Source: Puccinellia tenuiflora
Lineage: Eukaryota > Streptophyta > Magnoliopsida > Poales > Poaceae
NCBI GenBank assembly: GCA_012064385.1
Contig: QRDG01000524.1
Coordinates: 461,094 to 525,093 of the forward strand
Direction: 5' to 3'
Length of the DNA: 64,000 nucleotides
The stretch's first letter is position 1. The number at the start of each line of letters is the position of its first letter. This document shows positions 11,805-24,708 of the stretch, in pieces. The notes under the pieces were generated by a model. It saw only the letters and a program-made list of their open reading frames with translations, made no database searches and was not told where the DNA came from. The position numbers and the translations under genes are program-made.

Positions 11805-12709
11805 CAGGGCCGACCCATAGGCTGGGCAACCAGTGCGATCGCACAGGGCCTCAAGAAGGGAAGGACAAAAATGGTAAAATTTATAGCAATATCCATTACA
11901 CAAAAATTAAGATTTAATGCTCTATGGAAAAAATAAAGTACGGAGGACCTTTTTTCTATCAACAACGTTCAAATTTGACTATGATTTTCACTTATATTAT
12001 ATTAAAAAAAAGATTATATTTTTCTACAAAACGAATATGATGGCATTATTACGAGGTAATCCATACACTTCAGGTAATACTAACAAACCAATATGACCAA
12101 TAACAACAAGTTCAGTTAACATGATATTCTCTTTCTTATGGAAGGAGTGCATATTTTGTGAAATCTACATAAACTGATGGATGCACATGGCATATAATAT
12201 AATAATATTTACATATGCAACTATAACATAATTCACTCTATTTTCTATCCGATGGTGATTATTTTAAGTAATGTCGTTTTAATATTAGGTATAACGTATG
12301 CACACTTTGCTAAATTCTAATTTACATGACAATTTTTATGATGAAAAATAATGTAATTGGTTCCGTTATATTTTAAAAGTTTTTATAAATATACATACTC
12401 ATACACTAGAAAGTGTTATTAAGATTTTGTTAGATCGTACTCTTTACTATCTTCACCGTAAGCACATATAATTTATATATTATGGGTTGTAAAAATAATA
12501 ACTTTAGAACAGACTCCTGGTCTTTCAATAATATTCAGTACAGACAAAATGATAATTAATATTTAGTTATATTGATAGTTATGTGGACAGAAAATTATGC
12601 TTGTAATAATGTAATGTGCTAAAAAAGATTTAGAGAAGTATAAAAGTTTAGTATAAATTATCTTTATTTTAATTTGTGCCTGGCCCAGTTTTTCACTAGA
12701 ACGGCCCTG
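11805..12709. mobile_element. hAT non-autonomous element, unit B copy, perfect TSD
   Basis: Begins cagggccgacccatagg and ends acggccctg. The 8 bp gccaagcc lie on both sides (11797-11804 and 12710-12717). 905 bp, AT-rich interior, no transposase. The target is immediately before the ATG of a family B gene copy. Terminal bases and 8-bp duplication identify a hAT. Confidence 0.85.
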
Positions 12710-12717
12710 GCCAAGCC

Positions 12718-13175
12718 ATGGACACATGGTCGCGCTTGAGCTTGAGGACCTGGAGGCCGTAGGGTATGGCATTGCCGAAATAGACGCGTTCGACATCGCC
12801 CCCATCTCCCCACTCTAGCGCGGCTGGACGACCACGACGGAGGAGCTTGCGCGCGCTGGCCACATGGAGGCGTCCGCCGCCCTCGACGTCCTCCTCGCAT
12901 GCAGAACGAGTTCTTCGGTGCATGGAAGATTCTCAAGTCCCTCGAGCACGACAAGTGGTGTACGGCCCGGGAGGTGCCGCTCACCGTCTACACCGTCGCC
13001 ACCTTCCTCCCCGTCGGCACCACGGAGACGAACCCCAAGGACATGGTGGCCGCGGCCCTCAACGACCTCAGGCGTGTCATTCGAGTGCACGACGAGGCGG
13101 GCAGCGCTCGGCCTCCCTCGCGGCGACATGTGGAAGAGGAGGTCGACCCGCCATGACCAAGTCACCACCACTGGG
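12718..13175 (+). pseudogene. Family B pseudogene (unit B), start and middle part
   Basis: Starts ATGGACACATGG, matching the family B start (MDT...), and is then broken by a stop and a large deletion. It resumes with EELARAGHMEASAALDV, EFFGAWKILKSLEHDKW, VPLTVYTVATFLPV and AALNDLRRVIRVHDEAG, all close to residues about 160-265 of the intact protein at 52988-54070. Several frameshifts are needed to follow it. The C-terminal third is missing; similarity fades after about 13175. Confidence 0.8.
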
Positions 13176-13780
13176 CAGGTGGGAGGGGCGGGCCCCAGAC
13201 AAACCCTAGCCGCCGCCGACCTCCCCCTGGCTGCCTTGCCCCCTCCCCCAAAGCAAGTTTTTTTTGGAAACTTAAAAATGCAAATTTTTAATTGTTTTAA
13301 AAACTAGCTACATGGAGTTATATCATGTTGCTAATTTTTAATCTGTTTTTTTATTATTTTAAGGTGCACAAAAAAAGATAGATCTGACAAAATTTCATGT
13401 TTCTCAAACTGTGTACTTTTCACAATCCACTAATTTGTCGTATTTTTTCTCAGGCTAAAGTACAATGAATTTGAAATTGAAATTTTGCACACTTGTAGTT
13501 GTAGACCATATCACTATCTACTACATCTAGATCTTTTGGAAACTTAAAAATGCAAATTTTAATTGTTTTGAAAACGAGCTACATGGAGTTTAACCTCAAA
13601 AACGCTTCTCGGTAAAAGAGATTGTTTATCTGCATCGAGCCAAAGACCTCCCCTTCGTCATGGACGGTGGCAAAGTGTGGGTCTCTACAGTGCACATGTC
13701 CTACCAAATTACATTCAGGACAGTCGTTAGTAACCTCTTGAATCTTCACATCGAGCCTGCGCTCCATTGAATTGTCCATC
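13176..13780. other. Intergenic with a 55-bp direct repeat; 3' flank of receptor kinase
   Basis: A segment at about 13267-13321 (ggaaacttaaaaatgcaaat...acatggagtt) recurs at about 13538-13591 with few changes; the copies are 271 bp apart. The remainder is AT-rich. 13600-13780 is probably the 3' UTR of the minus-strand kinase gene. Confidence 0.55.
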
Positions 13781-15657
13781 CTACCGGCCTTCAAGGCTCG
13801 TGATGGTCAGCTCGCTGCTGCTTGAGGTGACCTCCTGCACCTCGAGAAGGGCAGATGGAGCACTCATCATCGGCGTGCAGAACACTGGCCGAAGGGGCCG
13901 CACCAGCGCCTGTTGGTGCGACAACATGGGTATTACGGCGGCCATTTGCGGTCGTTGGCTTGGGCTCTCCTGAACGCACAGCAGCCCTACCTGGATGCAC
14001 GTCACTGCTTGCTCTAGCTGCACCGAGGAGCAGCCATCGCGCACGGTTGAGTCAAGGAGCTCGAGGCTCTTGTTTTCTTCAAATAGCTTCCATGCCTGCG
14101 AAAAAAGAAACTCTCTGTCAAGGTCACGGCGGAGTTCAGTGTGATTTCCATCAAGATGTGTTTCTTGGTTCAGACAAAGTTGGCTTGGACTTGGACCCCG
14201 TGGACACGAAATTTTGAATTCAAATGAATTAAATCAAACCACGCCCAGTACACAGGGAAATTGCTTAAATCACACCAAATACATTTTGACTTTTCTTTTC
14301 AGATGCATGCAAGGAGGTAGTTGATTGCTTACATGAGCTATGAGGTTGAAACTTCGTTGGTTCCTCCTGCCACTCACGATCTCCAGCAGCAACACACCGA
14401 AGCTGTACACGTCCTGCATGAACGATACCATGCCATCCATCGCGTACTCCGGTGACATGTAACCACTGTCACCCGCCCGTACAGAAAACAGTCAGGAAAT
14501 CCGGAGAGGGTACGCTTCTAACTTCTCTAAGACAGCAAAAAAGAAGAAGAAACACATAGATATAAACGATATGCTGTGTTATGCAAAGTTGCATTGCTTA
14601 CTATGTCCCAACAATCCTTTCGGTGACGGTCGAGTCCTCACGGCCGCCGGTGCTGCTGAACAGTCTCGCGATGCCGAAATCCGATATCTTGGCCACCATC
14701 TCTTGGTCAAGGAGGACGTTGGCCGCCTTGAGATCTCGGTGGATCATCGTGTGCCTCGAGTCCTGGTGAAGGTAGAGGAGCCCTCTTGCGACGCCGAAGA
14801 TGACGTCCATCCTCGTCTTCCAGCTCAACGACGCGCGCCTCCTGGAATCTGTTGGCGAATTCACTGAACTGAGCGAGAAGTTGCAATGGTTTTCTCGCTG
14901 TTACCAAACCAGCTGCTGCTGCTAGGCGCGTACCGAAAATGAAGGCGTCCAGACTCTTGTTGCTCATGTACTCGTAGACCAGTATCCTCTCGGAGCCGTC
15001 GATGCAGCAGCCGAGCAGGCGCACCAGGTTGCGGTGCTGCAGCTTGGCGATCAGGTCCACCTCGTTCTTGAACTCCTTGAGGCCTTGCACTCCGTTGTCC
15101 GCTGACAGCTTCTTCACTGCAATTTCCTGGCCATCTGGCATTTCACCCTGCTAAATCAAGTTAGTCAGACATTTGTCATACAGGTGCAAGACTAGTAGTA
15201 CGTAGCTCCGAACCGTTGCTTACACGACAATACGAGACTTCAGTTATGCTTTGGGTGCCACTCGTTCTCCGTTGACTGAGATTTTTTTATTATTATTACT
15301 GTGCTGGTACAATATGTAACATACGGGAATAATTTTTTTCTTCCTTCCTTTGCCTAGACGTCGCAGTTATAAAAATCTCAATGGCAACCACACTTACAAT
15401 TGAAAACTGTTAGTTAATTACAACCCCACTTATAAATGGGTAACTGAAAAAATCAGAGTTGCAACTCCGAAACAACTCGGTCGACTACGTACTACTCTGT
15501 AGCTAGTTTGCATGTCACCTTGTACATGTGTATGAATCAGAACCGTGGCTATTTGTGGAGTTTGCAATGTTGTCCGACGCGCTTGGGGTGGCTGCTCCTA
15601 TGTCTGAGATGATTGCAACAACGGAACGTCATTCTGACGACTTCTCCGATGACTGTG

Positions 15658-15811
15658 CAGTGGCGGAGCCACATTGAAACCTATGTGGTTTTTGGAAAAT
15701 CCTTTATATATAGGCATAAATCATACAAAAATTAAGTTAGTAAAATCACATGTATTTGACATCACAGATTTGAAATAACATCACAGGTTTGAGGTCCTGG
15801 CTCTGCCACTG
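15658..15811. mobile_element. Small hAT-like MITE in kinase intron 3
   Basis: 154 bp with terminal inverted repeats cagtggcggagcca and tggctctgccactg (13 of 14 matching). These ends resemble the right end of the hAT at 54902-57549 (ggctccgccactg), suggesting the same cross-mobilised family. I could not find a clear 8-bp target duplication, so the boundaries are provisional. Confidence 0.6.
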
Positions 15812-16972
15812 AGTGTGCCGATGTCAGCTCTAACGGTGCTACAGTGACCTCTCCGATGCTACGATCTATTCTACAAAATAACATGTGTAGAGGTAATCTC
15901 ACCCCCTCATGGCAAAGAGGTCACCACAACAATCTATCTATTTTCCATCCTTTCAATCAAACACAAAATCGGGTATCCCTAAACATCTTACGTCTTTCAA
16001 ACCAAATAGAAAAAATGTCTATCCCTAACCAGGTGTTGCTCGACCATACGGTGCGCCAAAACGAACTACGTTGCAGACGACGACTTGAAGGGAGCAACGC
16101 GCGACAGAAATCGGCTGAAGGCTTGTGCTTGAGCCGGCAGAAAATTAGCATTTTCCTAACACTATTGCTATGTGTTAAAAACTCTATACATCACCTTGTA
16201 AACAATGCCAAAGCCACCGCGACCAATCTCGTTCTTGGTACAGAATCCACCGGTGGCAGCTCTAATGATTCCGAACTGATACATCGGACATTCGCCTCTC
16301 ATGATGTCATCAAGCATGGTGTCTGCACAATGGAGAAGTCGACAGGACGACAGCCACATGACATGAGAAAAAGAGAGCAAGGAGTAGCCTGAGATTCATA
16401 TATATCCTGGTAAAATACACGAAGGACTCTCACCTTCCTTACTGCGCCGCGACTTTCTCCAAATCAGGAAGCCAACCAATAGCAGAAGCAATACAAACCC
16501 TGTTATCCCCACAGTGATGATTGCGACGAATTTCTTGGTCTTGTTTGGCTCTGAAGATGTAGCCATGTAGGTGCAATGTCAAATGCAACAAAACTGCTAA
16601 GTTCATGTGTCAAATATGAACGATAAAGTTCGGGGTTCGATTTAGCTTACCTCTACAAGTTTAAGGTTTAAAGTGAACTTTTTCATTCACGAGGTGGAAG
16701 ATTGATATGACATGTGGGCCAGCTCAGTCAGATTGATATGAGGTGGAAGATTTTTGTTGTTGTTGCAGGAAACCAAGTCTAGGGTCCGGAATAGACCGGG
16801 AATGATAAGTTCGGTGTGCTAACCTCTATAAGTTTAAGGTTTGAAATAGACTTTTTTCTTCATATTTAGTCAAGATTTAAATGTCGACCATACTCATGAA
16901 AATGTCTCGCTTCTTGAACAGCAAATCACCACCTAGCATGCATGTGAGGGCCCAAGTAGAGAGTGTTGCAGT

Positions 16973-19418
16973 CAGGGCCGGCCCATAGGCCGGGCAAACG
17001 GTGCGACCGCACTGGGCCTCCGCGAGCTGAGGGCCCAGGTCCAGGTAGTAGTTTTGTACTATTAGTTGAAATTTTTGGTTTTTAGGCCTCAAAAAATATA
17101 AAAGGCCCATGTGCAGCCCACTTAATCAGCACGTACGGGAGCTCAGCAGTCGATCGATCGCTCGGCTTCTTCGCGTCTCTCGAGTCTCGACAACTCATCT
17201 CCTCTCCCAAAATTTCTGAAACGGCGCCGCGCTGCCGTCCCTTTTCGAGGTCGCGACCAGTTATTAATAAAAGCCAACGGCGCAACTCCTTCGTTCCCCA
17301 AACTTCTCCCCTTAAATTCTCAAAAGTTTTATTCGTTACTAGAGAGAGGTAAACTGGTAAGCTTTGTGATTGTCCTTCCCGTAGCTTCTCAATCCCTCGA
17401 AACAGGCTTTCGCCCCGCTTTATAAATAAAGCCAAACGGCCAAACCGATACAAGATGATGAGGTGATCCTCTTACAAAGCAGATCAAAGATAAAAAAAAG
17501 GAAAAAACACCGGAGAGCTAAACTTGCCACCGATGACAATGAAACTAAGCCTAAACACACCGGAACTCCACGACAACGCCCCCAAGAAGGAAACGAAGCC
17601 TAACGCCGCCATTGTCGAGACCAAAGGTCAAGGTTTTCACCCGGAGTCCTGACGCGGCGAAGGTAGCCACGACAACGCCCCCAAGAGGGTCACGACACCC
17701 GCAGGCATCGCCGTCGTCGGCACCGAAGCACGAGGCTTTCGCCCGGAAAAACCTTCGCCCCACCTGGTAGCTCAGACCGCCCCCGTCAACGAGTCTGGCT
17801 CTCCGCTCACGATCTGGGAGCCGCCACAACCGAAGCCGTCAACACCAGGATCCCCCGCCATCCGCTCCCTGCCAGCCACCTGGTCCAGGAAAGGGACCAT
17901 CACCGCCGCAACGTCGTTCGCCGCAGAACGCCCGCGCAGTCCACCTTCCGAGGCCGCCGCCTCGGCATCCAAGCCCTCGCACCCGCAGAGTTGGGGCATG
18001 GGACAACACGACGGCCCGTGCGGATGGGAGAAGGTTAGGGTCAGCACATCAGCTCTCAACCCGCGAGGTGTAACGAGGGGCGCCTCCCGCTCGTCGCAAC
18101 CACAGTGCCCGAAGCGGGCCTGCCAGGCAGTCGCCGGATCTAGGCCAACGGCCCAGATCTAGCACCCCAGCCACACATGGCCAGGGGATGGGTTCCCCGG
18201 AAGAACCCCTGAAACCTAGGACAACAGGGCCCGCTGCAGCCAGATCGGGCCCAAATGGGCCTAGATCCGGGCCGAGGCCCCGTCGTCCCTGGCCAGCACC
18301 GCCCGCCGCCATGGAGAGCCGCTCCGTCCCGGACCTCTCCACTACCACCAGCCTGCTGCGCCGTCCCTGCGCCCACCACCATGCGACCGAGAGCTCCGGC
18401 CCACTCCGAGGAGAGGCCGCCGCCGCGCCGCCTGTGAGGTCCGCCGTCGCCAGGAAAGCTCCTGGAGCCGCAGCCGCCGTCACCAGCTCGCCCCGCCGCC
18501 GCGAAGTCACTGCACCGCCGCCGTAGCCGCCGCGCCGCCGCGCCCTTCGATTAGCACGACGCCCAGGCCGGCACCTTGGCCCGCGCCAAGATCCCACGCG
18601 AGGGAGAGGGAAGGGCCTCGCCGCCGCCCGCCCCTGGCCTTCGGCCGGCGACGTCGTCCGGCGGCGGCGAGGAGGAGGGGGTGGCGAGAGAGGGGGCCTG
18701 GTCCGGCGGCGGCTAGGGTTTCCCTCCCGTCGCCCGCGGGAGCGACGAGGAGGGAAGAGAGGGGGGGGGGGGGGCGTAGCTTCTCAATCCACTGTTAAAT
18801 AGTCCTCTTCTTTTGTTCTTTAGCTCAAGCAGTCAAGATATGCTCAGACTGAGAGAAAGATTGAGGTGTGATCTTGATTGGATTTGAGAGATTGAGAGTG
18901 CTCAGATGTCAACACAAAGTTGAAGAATCGTTCGGTTTATGGAGGTGTGGCCTTCTTGTTCATGCAACAGATCAAATCTCTATCCGAATCGAGCTAGGTG
19001 CTTCTGTTCCCTCTCTTGATCATTTTTTATGCAACTTGTACTACTTGTTTGGTTATATTTTTCTAGAAAAAATTTAGCCGGTAGGGAAAAAGAAGTTATT
19101 AGCAAGTTTTTTAGAACGGGTAGTTCTTCGAGTGACTCGTACTCTCTGCAATTGACTATAGTTAATATTGAAGAACCACCAAATAAATGAGAATGTGGAT
19201 GGAGATGTCGACATACGTCAATGAGGACGGCAATAATTCTAATGGGCATGAAAACATTAGCAGACTAAACAAATTTAGGAAATCGAAGTATAGATGAACA
19301 GCGACTTTTCGTAGATTCTTTAGCTTGAAATATACTAGTGTTTTCATTGTTTTTGTGTGTACAAGGGCCCTTCCTGTCATTTTGCACCTGGGCCCCATAT
19401 AAGTATGGACCGGCCCTG
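16973..19418. mobile_element. hAT element in kinase intron 1, perfect 8-bp TSD
   Basis: Starts cagggccggcccata and ends tatggaccggccctg; the 8 bp gttgcagt flank it at 16965-16972 and 19419-19426. It lies just downstream of the exon 1 donor (gtaagt, 19436-19431). 2446 bp, of which 1395 bp is a nested retroposon with its duplicated target. The remaining sequence shows no transposase frame I can recognise, so it is non-autonomous. Confidence 0.85.
17396..18774 (-). mobile_element. Retroposon nested in the hAT, 16-bp TSD
   Basis: cgtagcttctcaatcc occurs at 17380-17395 and at 18775-18790, flanking 1379 bp. Read on the minus strand, it begins with a C-run and a GC-rich leader containing accctagccgcc, typical of grass LINE 5' regions, and ends in ttatttataaagcggggcg. 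The long target duplication indicates target-primed insertion. Open frames in it (for example 18049-18597) are compositional. There is no reverse transcriptase, so it is a short or internally deleted LINE or other retroposon. Confidence 0.7.
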
Positions 19419-20702
19419 GTTGCAGTATTTACTTACCTACTAGGTCGGACTTTGCGAGCCTGACGAAGAGATCCTGCCCGTCGTCGATGAAGCGCGTGTC
19501 CATCAGCTCGCCGAACCACTGTATGCACCCAGTCCCGCCTCCCCGGATGTCCGACGCCGCGTACGCCGTGCAGGTGCAGTCCGACAGGCACCTCTGGCGG
19601 CACTCCTCGAGCGTGGCACCGGCGTCCACGGTGCTGCCGTGCGTCTCCGGCAGCTTCACGCCGCTGAGGGCGTAGAACCCGTCCCCGTCCGCGCACTGTA
19701 GCGGCGTGCTCCGGGCGCACCCGCCGGACGCGTTCGCCACTCCGCCGGCTTACCCGGCTTGAACCCTCTGATGCAGCCGCACACCACGGCGTCACCCACG
19801 GTGCAGACGCCGAACGCGCCGCACGCGCCGTAGATGTCGCACTGGTCCCTCGGCCCCGACCAGAAGCTGTTCCACGCCAGCGCCGTGGGGTCCCAGATCA
19901 AGCGGTGCATCACGCCTGACTCATTCAGCACCACTCGCGACGCCGGCGACCCGGCGCGGTCGTGGTACATGTAGGAGACCTCGTCGACGGTGTCGGTGAA
20001 CTGGAACGCGAACATGTCCTCGAAGCTGGCCATCTCCGGTATGCCGTTGAAGCGCACCCCGTTCCACGGGCCCGTCCGGTACGTCTTGCGTCCCTTCATC
20101 CAGATGCACAGCTCCGGCGAGCCCCGCGTGTCCATTCCGTTCCGGAAGTCGCCTGCCGAAGGGTCGTCGGCGCTGCGCCAGGAGGAGACGAACCACTCGG
20201 CGCCGGTCCGAAAGTCCTTTCCGGTTCGCAGCCCGGCGACGAACGTGTTCGTCGGGTGCTGGAAGCTTTGCCACAGCACGGCGCCGGCCTGGTCCGCGAG
20301 CACCAGGTTCCCGTCGTCCTGGAGCTGCGCGACCGCACCAGCGGCGGCGCCCATGGAGGAGTTGGACGACCAGATGGTGTCGTTATTGCTGGCGGCGTCG
20401 AGGAGGACGAGATCTCCTCGGCCGCTGAGCGCGACTAGGCCGGACGAGGTGTTGAGCGGGCGGGCGCGGTTGGCGACCCAGATGACGGCGTCCGGGGAGA
20501 CGGTGAACCACACGCCGAGGAACCACTTGGTGTTGTTGGCGAGGGAAAAGATACCGAGCTGGAAGACGTCGCCGGGCGAGACGAGCATCCGGTCGCCGCC
20601 GATGGCCCCCGACTGCGTCAACGTGCTGTCGGCGACGGCCGAGGCCGTGAGAAGCAACACGGACAGGAAAGCGTGGAAGAGTTGGCGGTGGCTCCGGCTC
20701 AT

Positions 20703-23700
20703 ATCTTGCGAGCCGCCCGGCGGAATACAGAAGTACGGGAGACCGCCGCTTCACCGATAGCAGAACAGCACTTTTTTCTTTAACTCAACCAGTCCTAGGA
20801 TACTATAACGAAACTTAAGAGATTTTTTTTATAACAGGTGGTCAATTGGTCAATGAAAAGAAGAGTATAACGAAATTGCTAAGTACCTGCTGTCTTGGTA
20901 TTTTGGTCTGAATCTGGAAAAGCTCAGCGGTTTGGACTCACTCTATACTTTCGTTCAGTTGGAAGTTGGAACTACGAAAAATGATAAATGATTGAGTTAA
21001 CATTGTAATATGTTTGACGAATTAGCCCTGCCTTCCAATGAAAACAGCAAATCAGCGCAGGCAAGGCATCCAGATTGCTGACTTGGTATAATTTGTTGAC
21101 ATTTTCCAAGTCATTTCGTTGTCTACATATGCAGCAGTCAAAATTCTGGTCAGCACTCTTGCTGAACGCTGAAGTAAGGTGGCAGTGATGGGTGATTTGA
21201 CCATTTTATACTCACCTTATGAAAGAAAATTAGGGTCTCAATGTCTCACCTTGTGTAGTTATCCTCTTGCCGGCGTGATTGCAGCCGTGAGATTGCCAAG
21301 TTGTGGCTTGGTGCCATGGAGAAAAAGAAGATGAGAGAGAGACAGAGGACGAGGAGATATTCAGCTTGCTCTATTTCTTCAGACTTGGTTTTCTTTTCCT
21401 TTGGCTTATATGACATATAATATATACTCGTCACACCGAGCACACTAGCATTTAGATCCGAACTAGCACGGTGGCCCTCGTAAATACAACAACATCATCT
21501 TTAGCGTGTAAATGGTGATTGAGAATCAATCAATAGTTTAATGAGTATTCACATCATGTGATAAGAAAATAATATCGGTTTATAGCCATTTTATTTTTAT
21601 GTACATATGCTAAATAAAATATCACATGTGATTAACTGTGTCATTCACAGAACCACCATATTAATGATCGTATGTGTCATATTTTTACATGATAATACAT
21701 TAGTACATAAATTAAAAGTATTGGTTGTGAGTTATTAGGTGATATTACATTATATATGGCATTCGGTTATGCTAAATAAAATATCACATGATACTGCATG
21801 AGTATATCAAATGAAAGTTTTGCCCGTGTTTTATTGTGTGACACTAGATCCTGTGAGGTAATTAACATTCAATTTTTCAACTGTTTTATTAGATTTGTAG
21901 TTAAAAAAAGTCCGTTTCAAGTGGTCCAAAATACTAACTATGCTCCACCCGAGAAATATCTACATGATGTTTACATGATCCTGCAAATGGAATAGAAGAA
22001 TATCTTTGCTTAATTTAGTAAAAATCTAAATCATCGATGAATGCATGACAATTAAAAAGCACCATTTTGTTTTCACGTATTTAAGAATTGATATATTAAA
22101 TGGGAGGAAAATATACAAAAAAATATGTTTCACTCGGTTTGAAATATGTAATAGTTTTGACTTTTGACACACGCGGTCTCAAAGATGAAACTTAGACCCT
22201 TAATTTTTATGTTAATATTTTTTTTAAATTAAATAAATAATTACCTATTAATTGTGTTTGTACACAAATCAGATTATATTGATGTATTTGGACTGTTTTG
22301 ATATATTAATATATTGATACTAAAAGTTAGACAACTTTGGTTGCAAATTTTTCTTGGCATTGTTTATCTGATGAACACGATGTACTACTATCATTCCAAT
22401 TTACGATCTCTCTCTTCCCATATCCCCATTTATTGTGACTACGCTAGCATAAATGCTATAGTATTGGCATGTTATTATCTGTGATTTTAATACAATATTG
22501 TTGTAGAAAATCATATTAAATATTATAGGATTCAAACAAAAAAATCAAAATAAAGTATGTGTATATAATTATATATCATAGAAACTGACGATCCATATTT
22601 TTTTAAAAAAAATAGACTTGAAGAATCTTTTTTTCACCATCAATGTGGTCTATTAAAAGATTTTAAGATTCCTAATGATGGAAATTAAATAAATCTATAG
22701 AAAATATTATAAAATTTAAATAAAAGTGTGTTTAATTACATCATATAAAAACATAGGAACTCACGAGTCATGACTAGTTTTAGAAAACAAATTACTCGAA
22801 GTGATCTATTGAAAAGTTTCCTAATATTTCTAATCAAGAAAGTAATCCCTAAAAATTATTATTCCACGAAGCATCAAAATTCATCTAGCTAAAAAGGCCT
22901 ACAAATCTACATGCTGGCTATCGGGGAAATATACCTCTCCTAAAAACACCTTGTGTTTTGGTTTTCAGTATTTATGTAGTGTTATGTACTCCATAGAATG
23001 TATCTTATCCATGCAAATCTTGCACTTAGTTTCACCTTTTCATCTGACACCAACTCTGCCAATTTTGTTACGGTTGATTGAACAATGAAGCTCAAATCTA
23101 TTGGTAGCACTCCAATGAAGTTCATATGTTATACTAACTAATGAAGATACAGAGATCAATCTTTCCTTCATCGTCCTACTGTATTTCTTAGGGATCAGCC
23201 CAAAATAAAATTGTACATTTGTATCGGCCCAGTAGTTCTTGTATTTGTTTCTCACCAATCGTCTAAGGATTATGTGATTAGAGTTAAAAATACATAGGTT
23301 AATTTGTGTATCCACCGAGTTCATCATGTCATGATCGGCATTTGTATTGTCTCAATATTTTAAATTGGGTAAAAATGTAAATTTTCCTGTGGAGTAGCTA
23401 TAAAATAGGATCTGGTACCATAGAGATACCAACCCAAGTTCAAAACTAACCTATACATTATTGTTTAAAATATGTGTAAAATTGTAGCGTGTCTATGTCA
23501 TGAGGAGGGTGCCAAACATTCAAACCTCTCATATCATTGTTGTTACCTTTTCTTCACGAAAATATGTGGTAGCTTGTGCTGGGAGTATTTTTAATCATAT
23601 TTAATAGTGTGAGCTCATATATCTTTTGTTAATACAAAACCCTATTTGTTTCTTAATCAAAGTTTTAGACTTGCACATAGGTAAAAATGTTAGCTACCAA

Positions 23701-23779
23701 TACATTTCATATTATTACAATTGGTACTCAAAGAATCGTATGTGTATTTTGCCATCAGAAGTTATTTCAGAATTTATGA
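20703..23779. other. AT-rich intergenic region upstream of the kinase
   Basis: About 3 kb with no gene recognised. The first few hundred bases (20703-21240) should include the kinase promoter. The rest is AT-rich with many short repeats of atcacatg and catattaa type but no boundary or target duplication that I can defend. Confidence 0.4.
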
Positions 23780-24187
23780 TTTAAACCATGATGGCGGAGC
23801 TATCAATTCTTGATTTACAAACTTTTTTTCCTTTCTGCCTGGTGCCACTGCCAACATTTAGATTAAGTCTTCAGTTTCCTTCCAAATTTAAATGCATATT
23901 GACATGCCAGATCGGTTATTCCGGAACTGAAGTGTCATTTTTATGTGATTCTGCAATTTCATAAATTTCCAATTTGAGACATCTTTGTGTCTTGCATTTA
24001 TTAACTCAACTGTTTTCTTTCGATTCCTCCAGGGAAAACGTCGGCCCTGATAAGGTAAAAGAGGCGCAAGAGGGTCATGGTTGCCAACCATCCGGAATTT
24101 GGAGGAAGCCGTTAACTTGCGTCCAAGATCAACGAGGCGAAATATGTTCTTCTAGGGAAAACAAAAGGAGGTGGTTCGGCCTTCTGA
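23780..24187 (+). pseudogene. TIM14 pseudogene: end of intron 2 plus exon 3 (unit C)
   Basis: From about 23780 the sequence follows the 3' part of TIM14 intron 2 (about 3390 onward). Exon 3 is at 24033-24187 with its acceptor ctccag intact. A 2-bp loss in gaggcgcaagagg (versus gaggcacacaagagg) shifts the frame. Ignoring the shift, the J-domain HPD would read His-Pro-Glu. Exons 1 and 2 are absent here. Synteny with the adjacent family A copy shows it is part of the block duplication, not a retrocopy. Confidence 0.85.
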
Positions 24188-24708
24188 TCATAGAATACAA
24201 AATATGCTCCTCCCATGAAAGAGGTTGCTTTATATATTTCCAGACTCATGGCACCTAGAACAACAATGCAGACAAAAATTCTGGACAGTACATCTGGGTT
24301 GAGTTTTGCATGGTAGTAGCTTCATGGTTGTTCTGTAGCCTGTGTTACAACTTGGTGCTCGAGTCATTTGAGTACCATCCTGTTATATGTGATGAGTTAT
24401 AGGTTACTGTTATAGTCTCTAGTCTGCTGGTGACACATACTGCAAAGCCTCTGGATCAAGGATTGCTCAAGAGATATAAGCCGAATACATGAAGTTGCAT
24501 TTTATTTGTTGCTGTATTGGAAACTGATACAGCGACATGAATTGCCCTGGAAATGCATTTGTGCAAAAAATCTACGTTCTATTGGAACATTTTGGCTCAT
24601 TTGTATAAGAAATCTTTTGGCTAAGGAAACAGAAATCGAAATGGGCGTGCATTTGTGCACTGTCGCAATGCAGTTAAGAACACGCCGTGGAGGCGGCGGC
24701 GGCTGCAA
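24188..24708. other. Unit C copy of the TIM14 - family A convergent spacer
   Basis: Colinear with 3840-4616 except for the segment present only in unit A. No gene recognised. Confidence 0.55.

Larger units (their letters stand above)
13781..20702 (-). pseudogene. G-type lectin S-receptor-like Ser/Thr protein kinase, seven exons, one frameshift in exon 1
   Basis: Exons on minus: 20702-19437, 16550-16434, 16322-16195, 15147-14934, 14848-14602, 14465-14333, 14095-13781; all introns are GT-AG and phases agree. Exon 1 gives a signal peptide (about 1-24), a B-lectin domain, an S-locus domain (RTGPWNGVRFNG), an EGF-like Cys cluster and, after the lesion, a PAN-like domain. Exon 2 is a membrane helix followed by WRKSRRSK. 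Exons 3-7 form the kinase: GRGGFG loop, AVKKL lysine, HRDLKAANVLLD, DFGIARL, MSPEYAMDG, ending at TAG. Family role: cell-surface receptor kinase; ligand unknown. The lesion lies near 19737, between PAEW and NASGGCAR, and is consistent with loss of one base. All catalytic residues are kept. This may be a recent null allele, a pseudogene or a sequencing error. Intron 1 (2.9 kb) is swollen by nested transposons. Confidence 0.88.

Noticed and set aside
15658..15811. 8-bp target duplication around the small MITE in intron 3
   Set aside because: Flanks tgactgtg and agtgtgcc do not match well enough; only the terminal repeats were used for the call.
18049..18597. 182-residue minus-strand frame in the kinase intron
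   Set aside because: It lies inside the GC-rich retroposon and is Arg/Gly/Ala-rich without a domain; treated as compositional.
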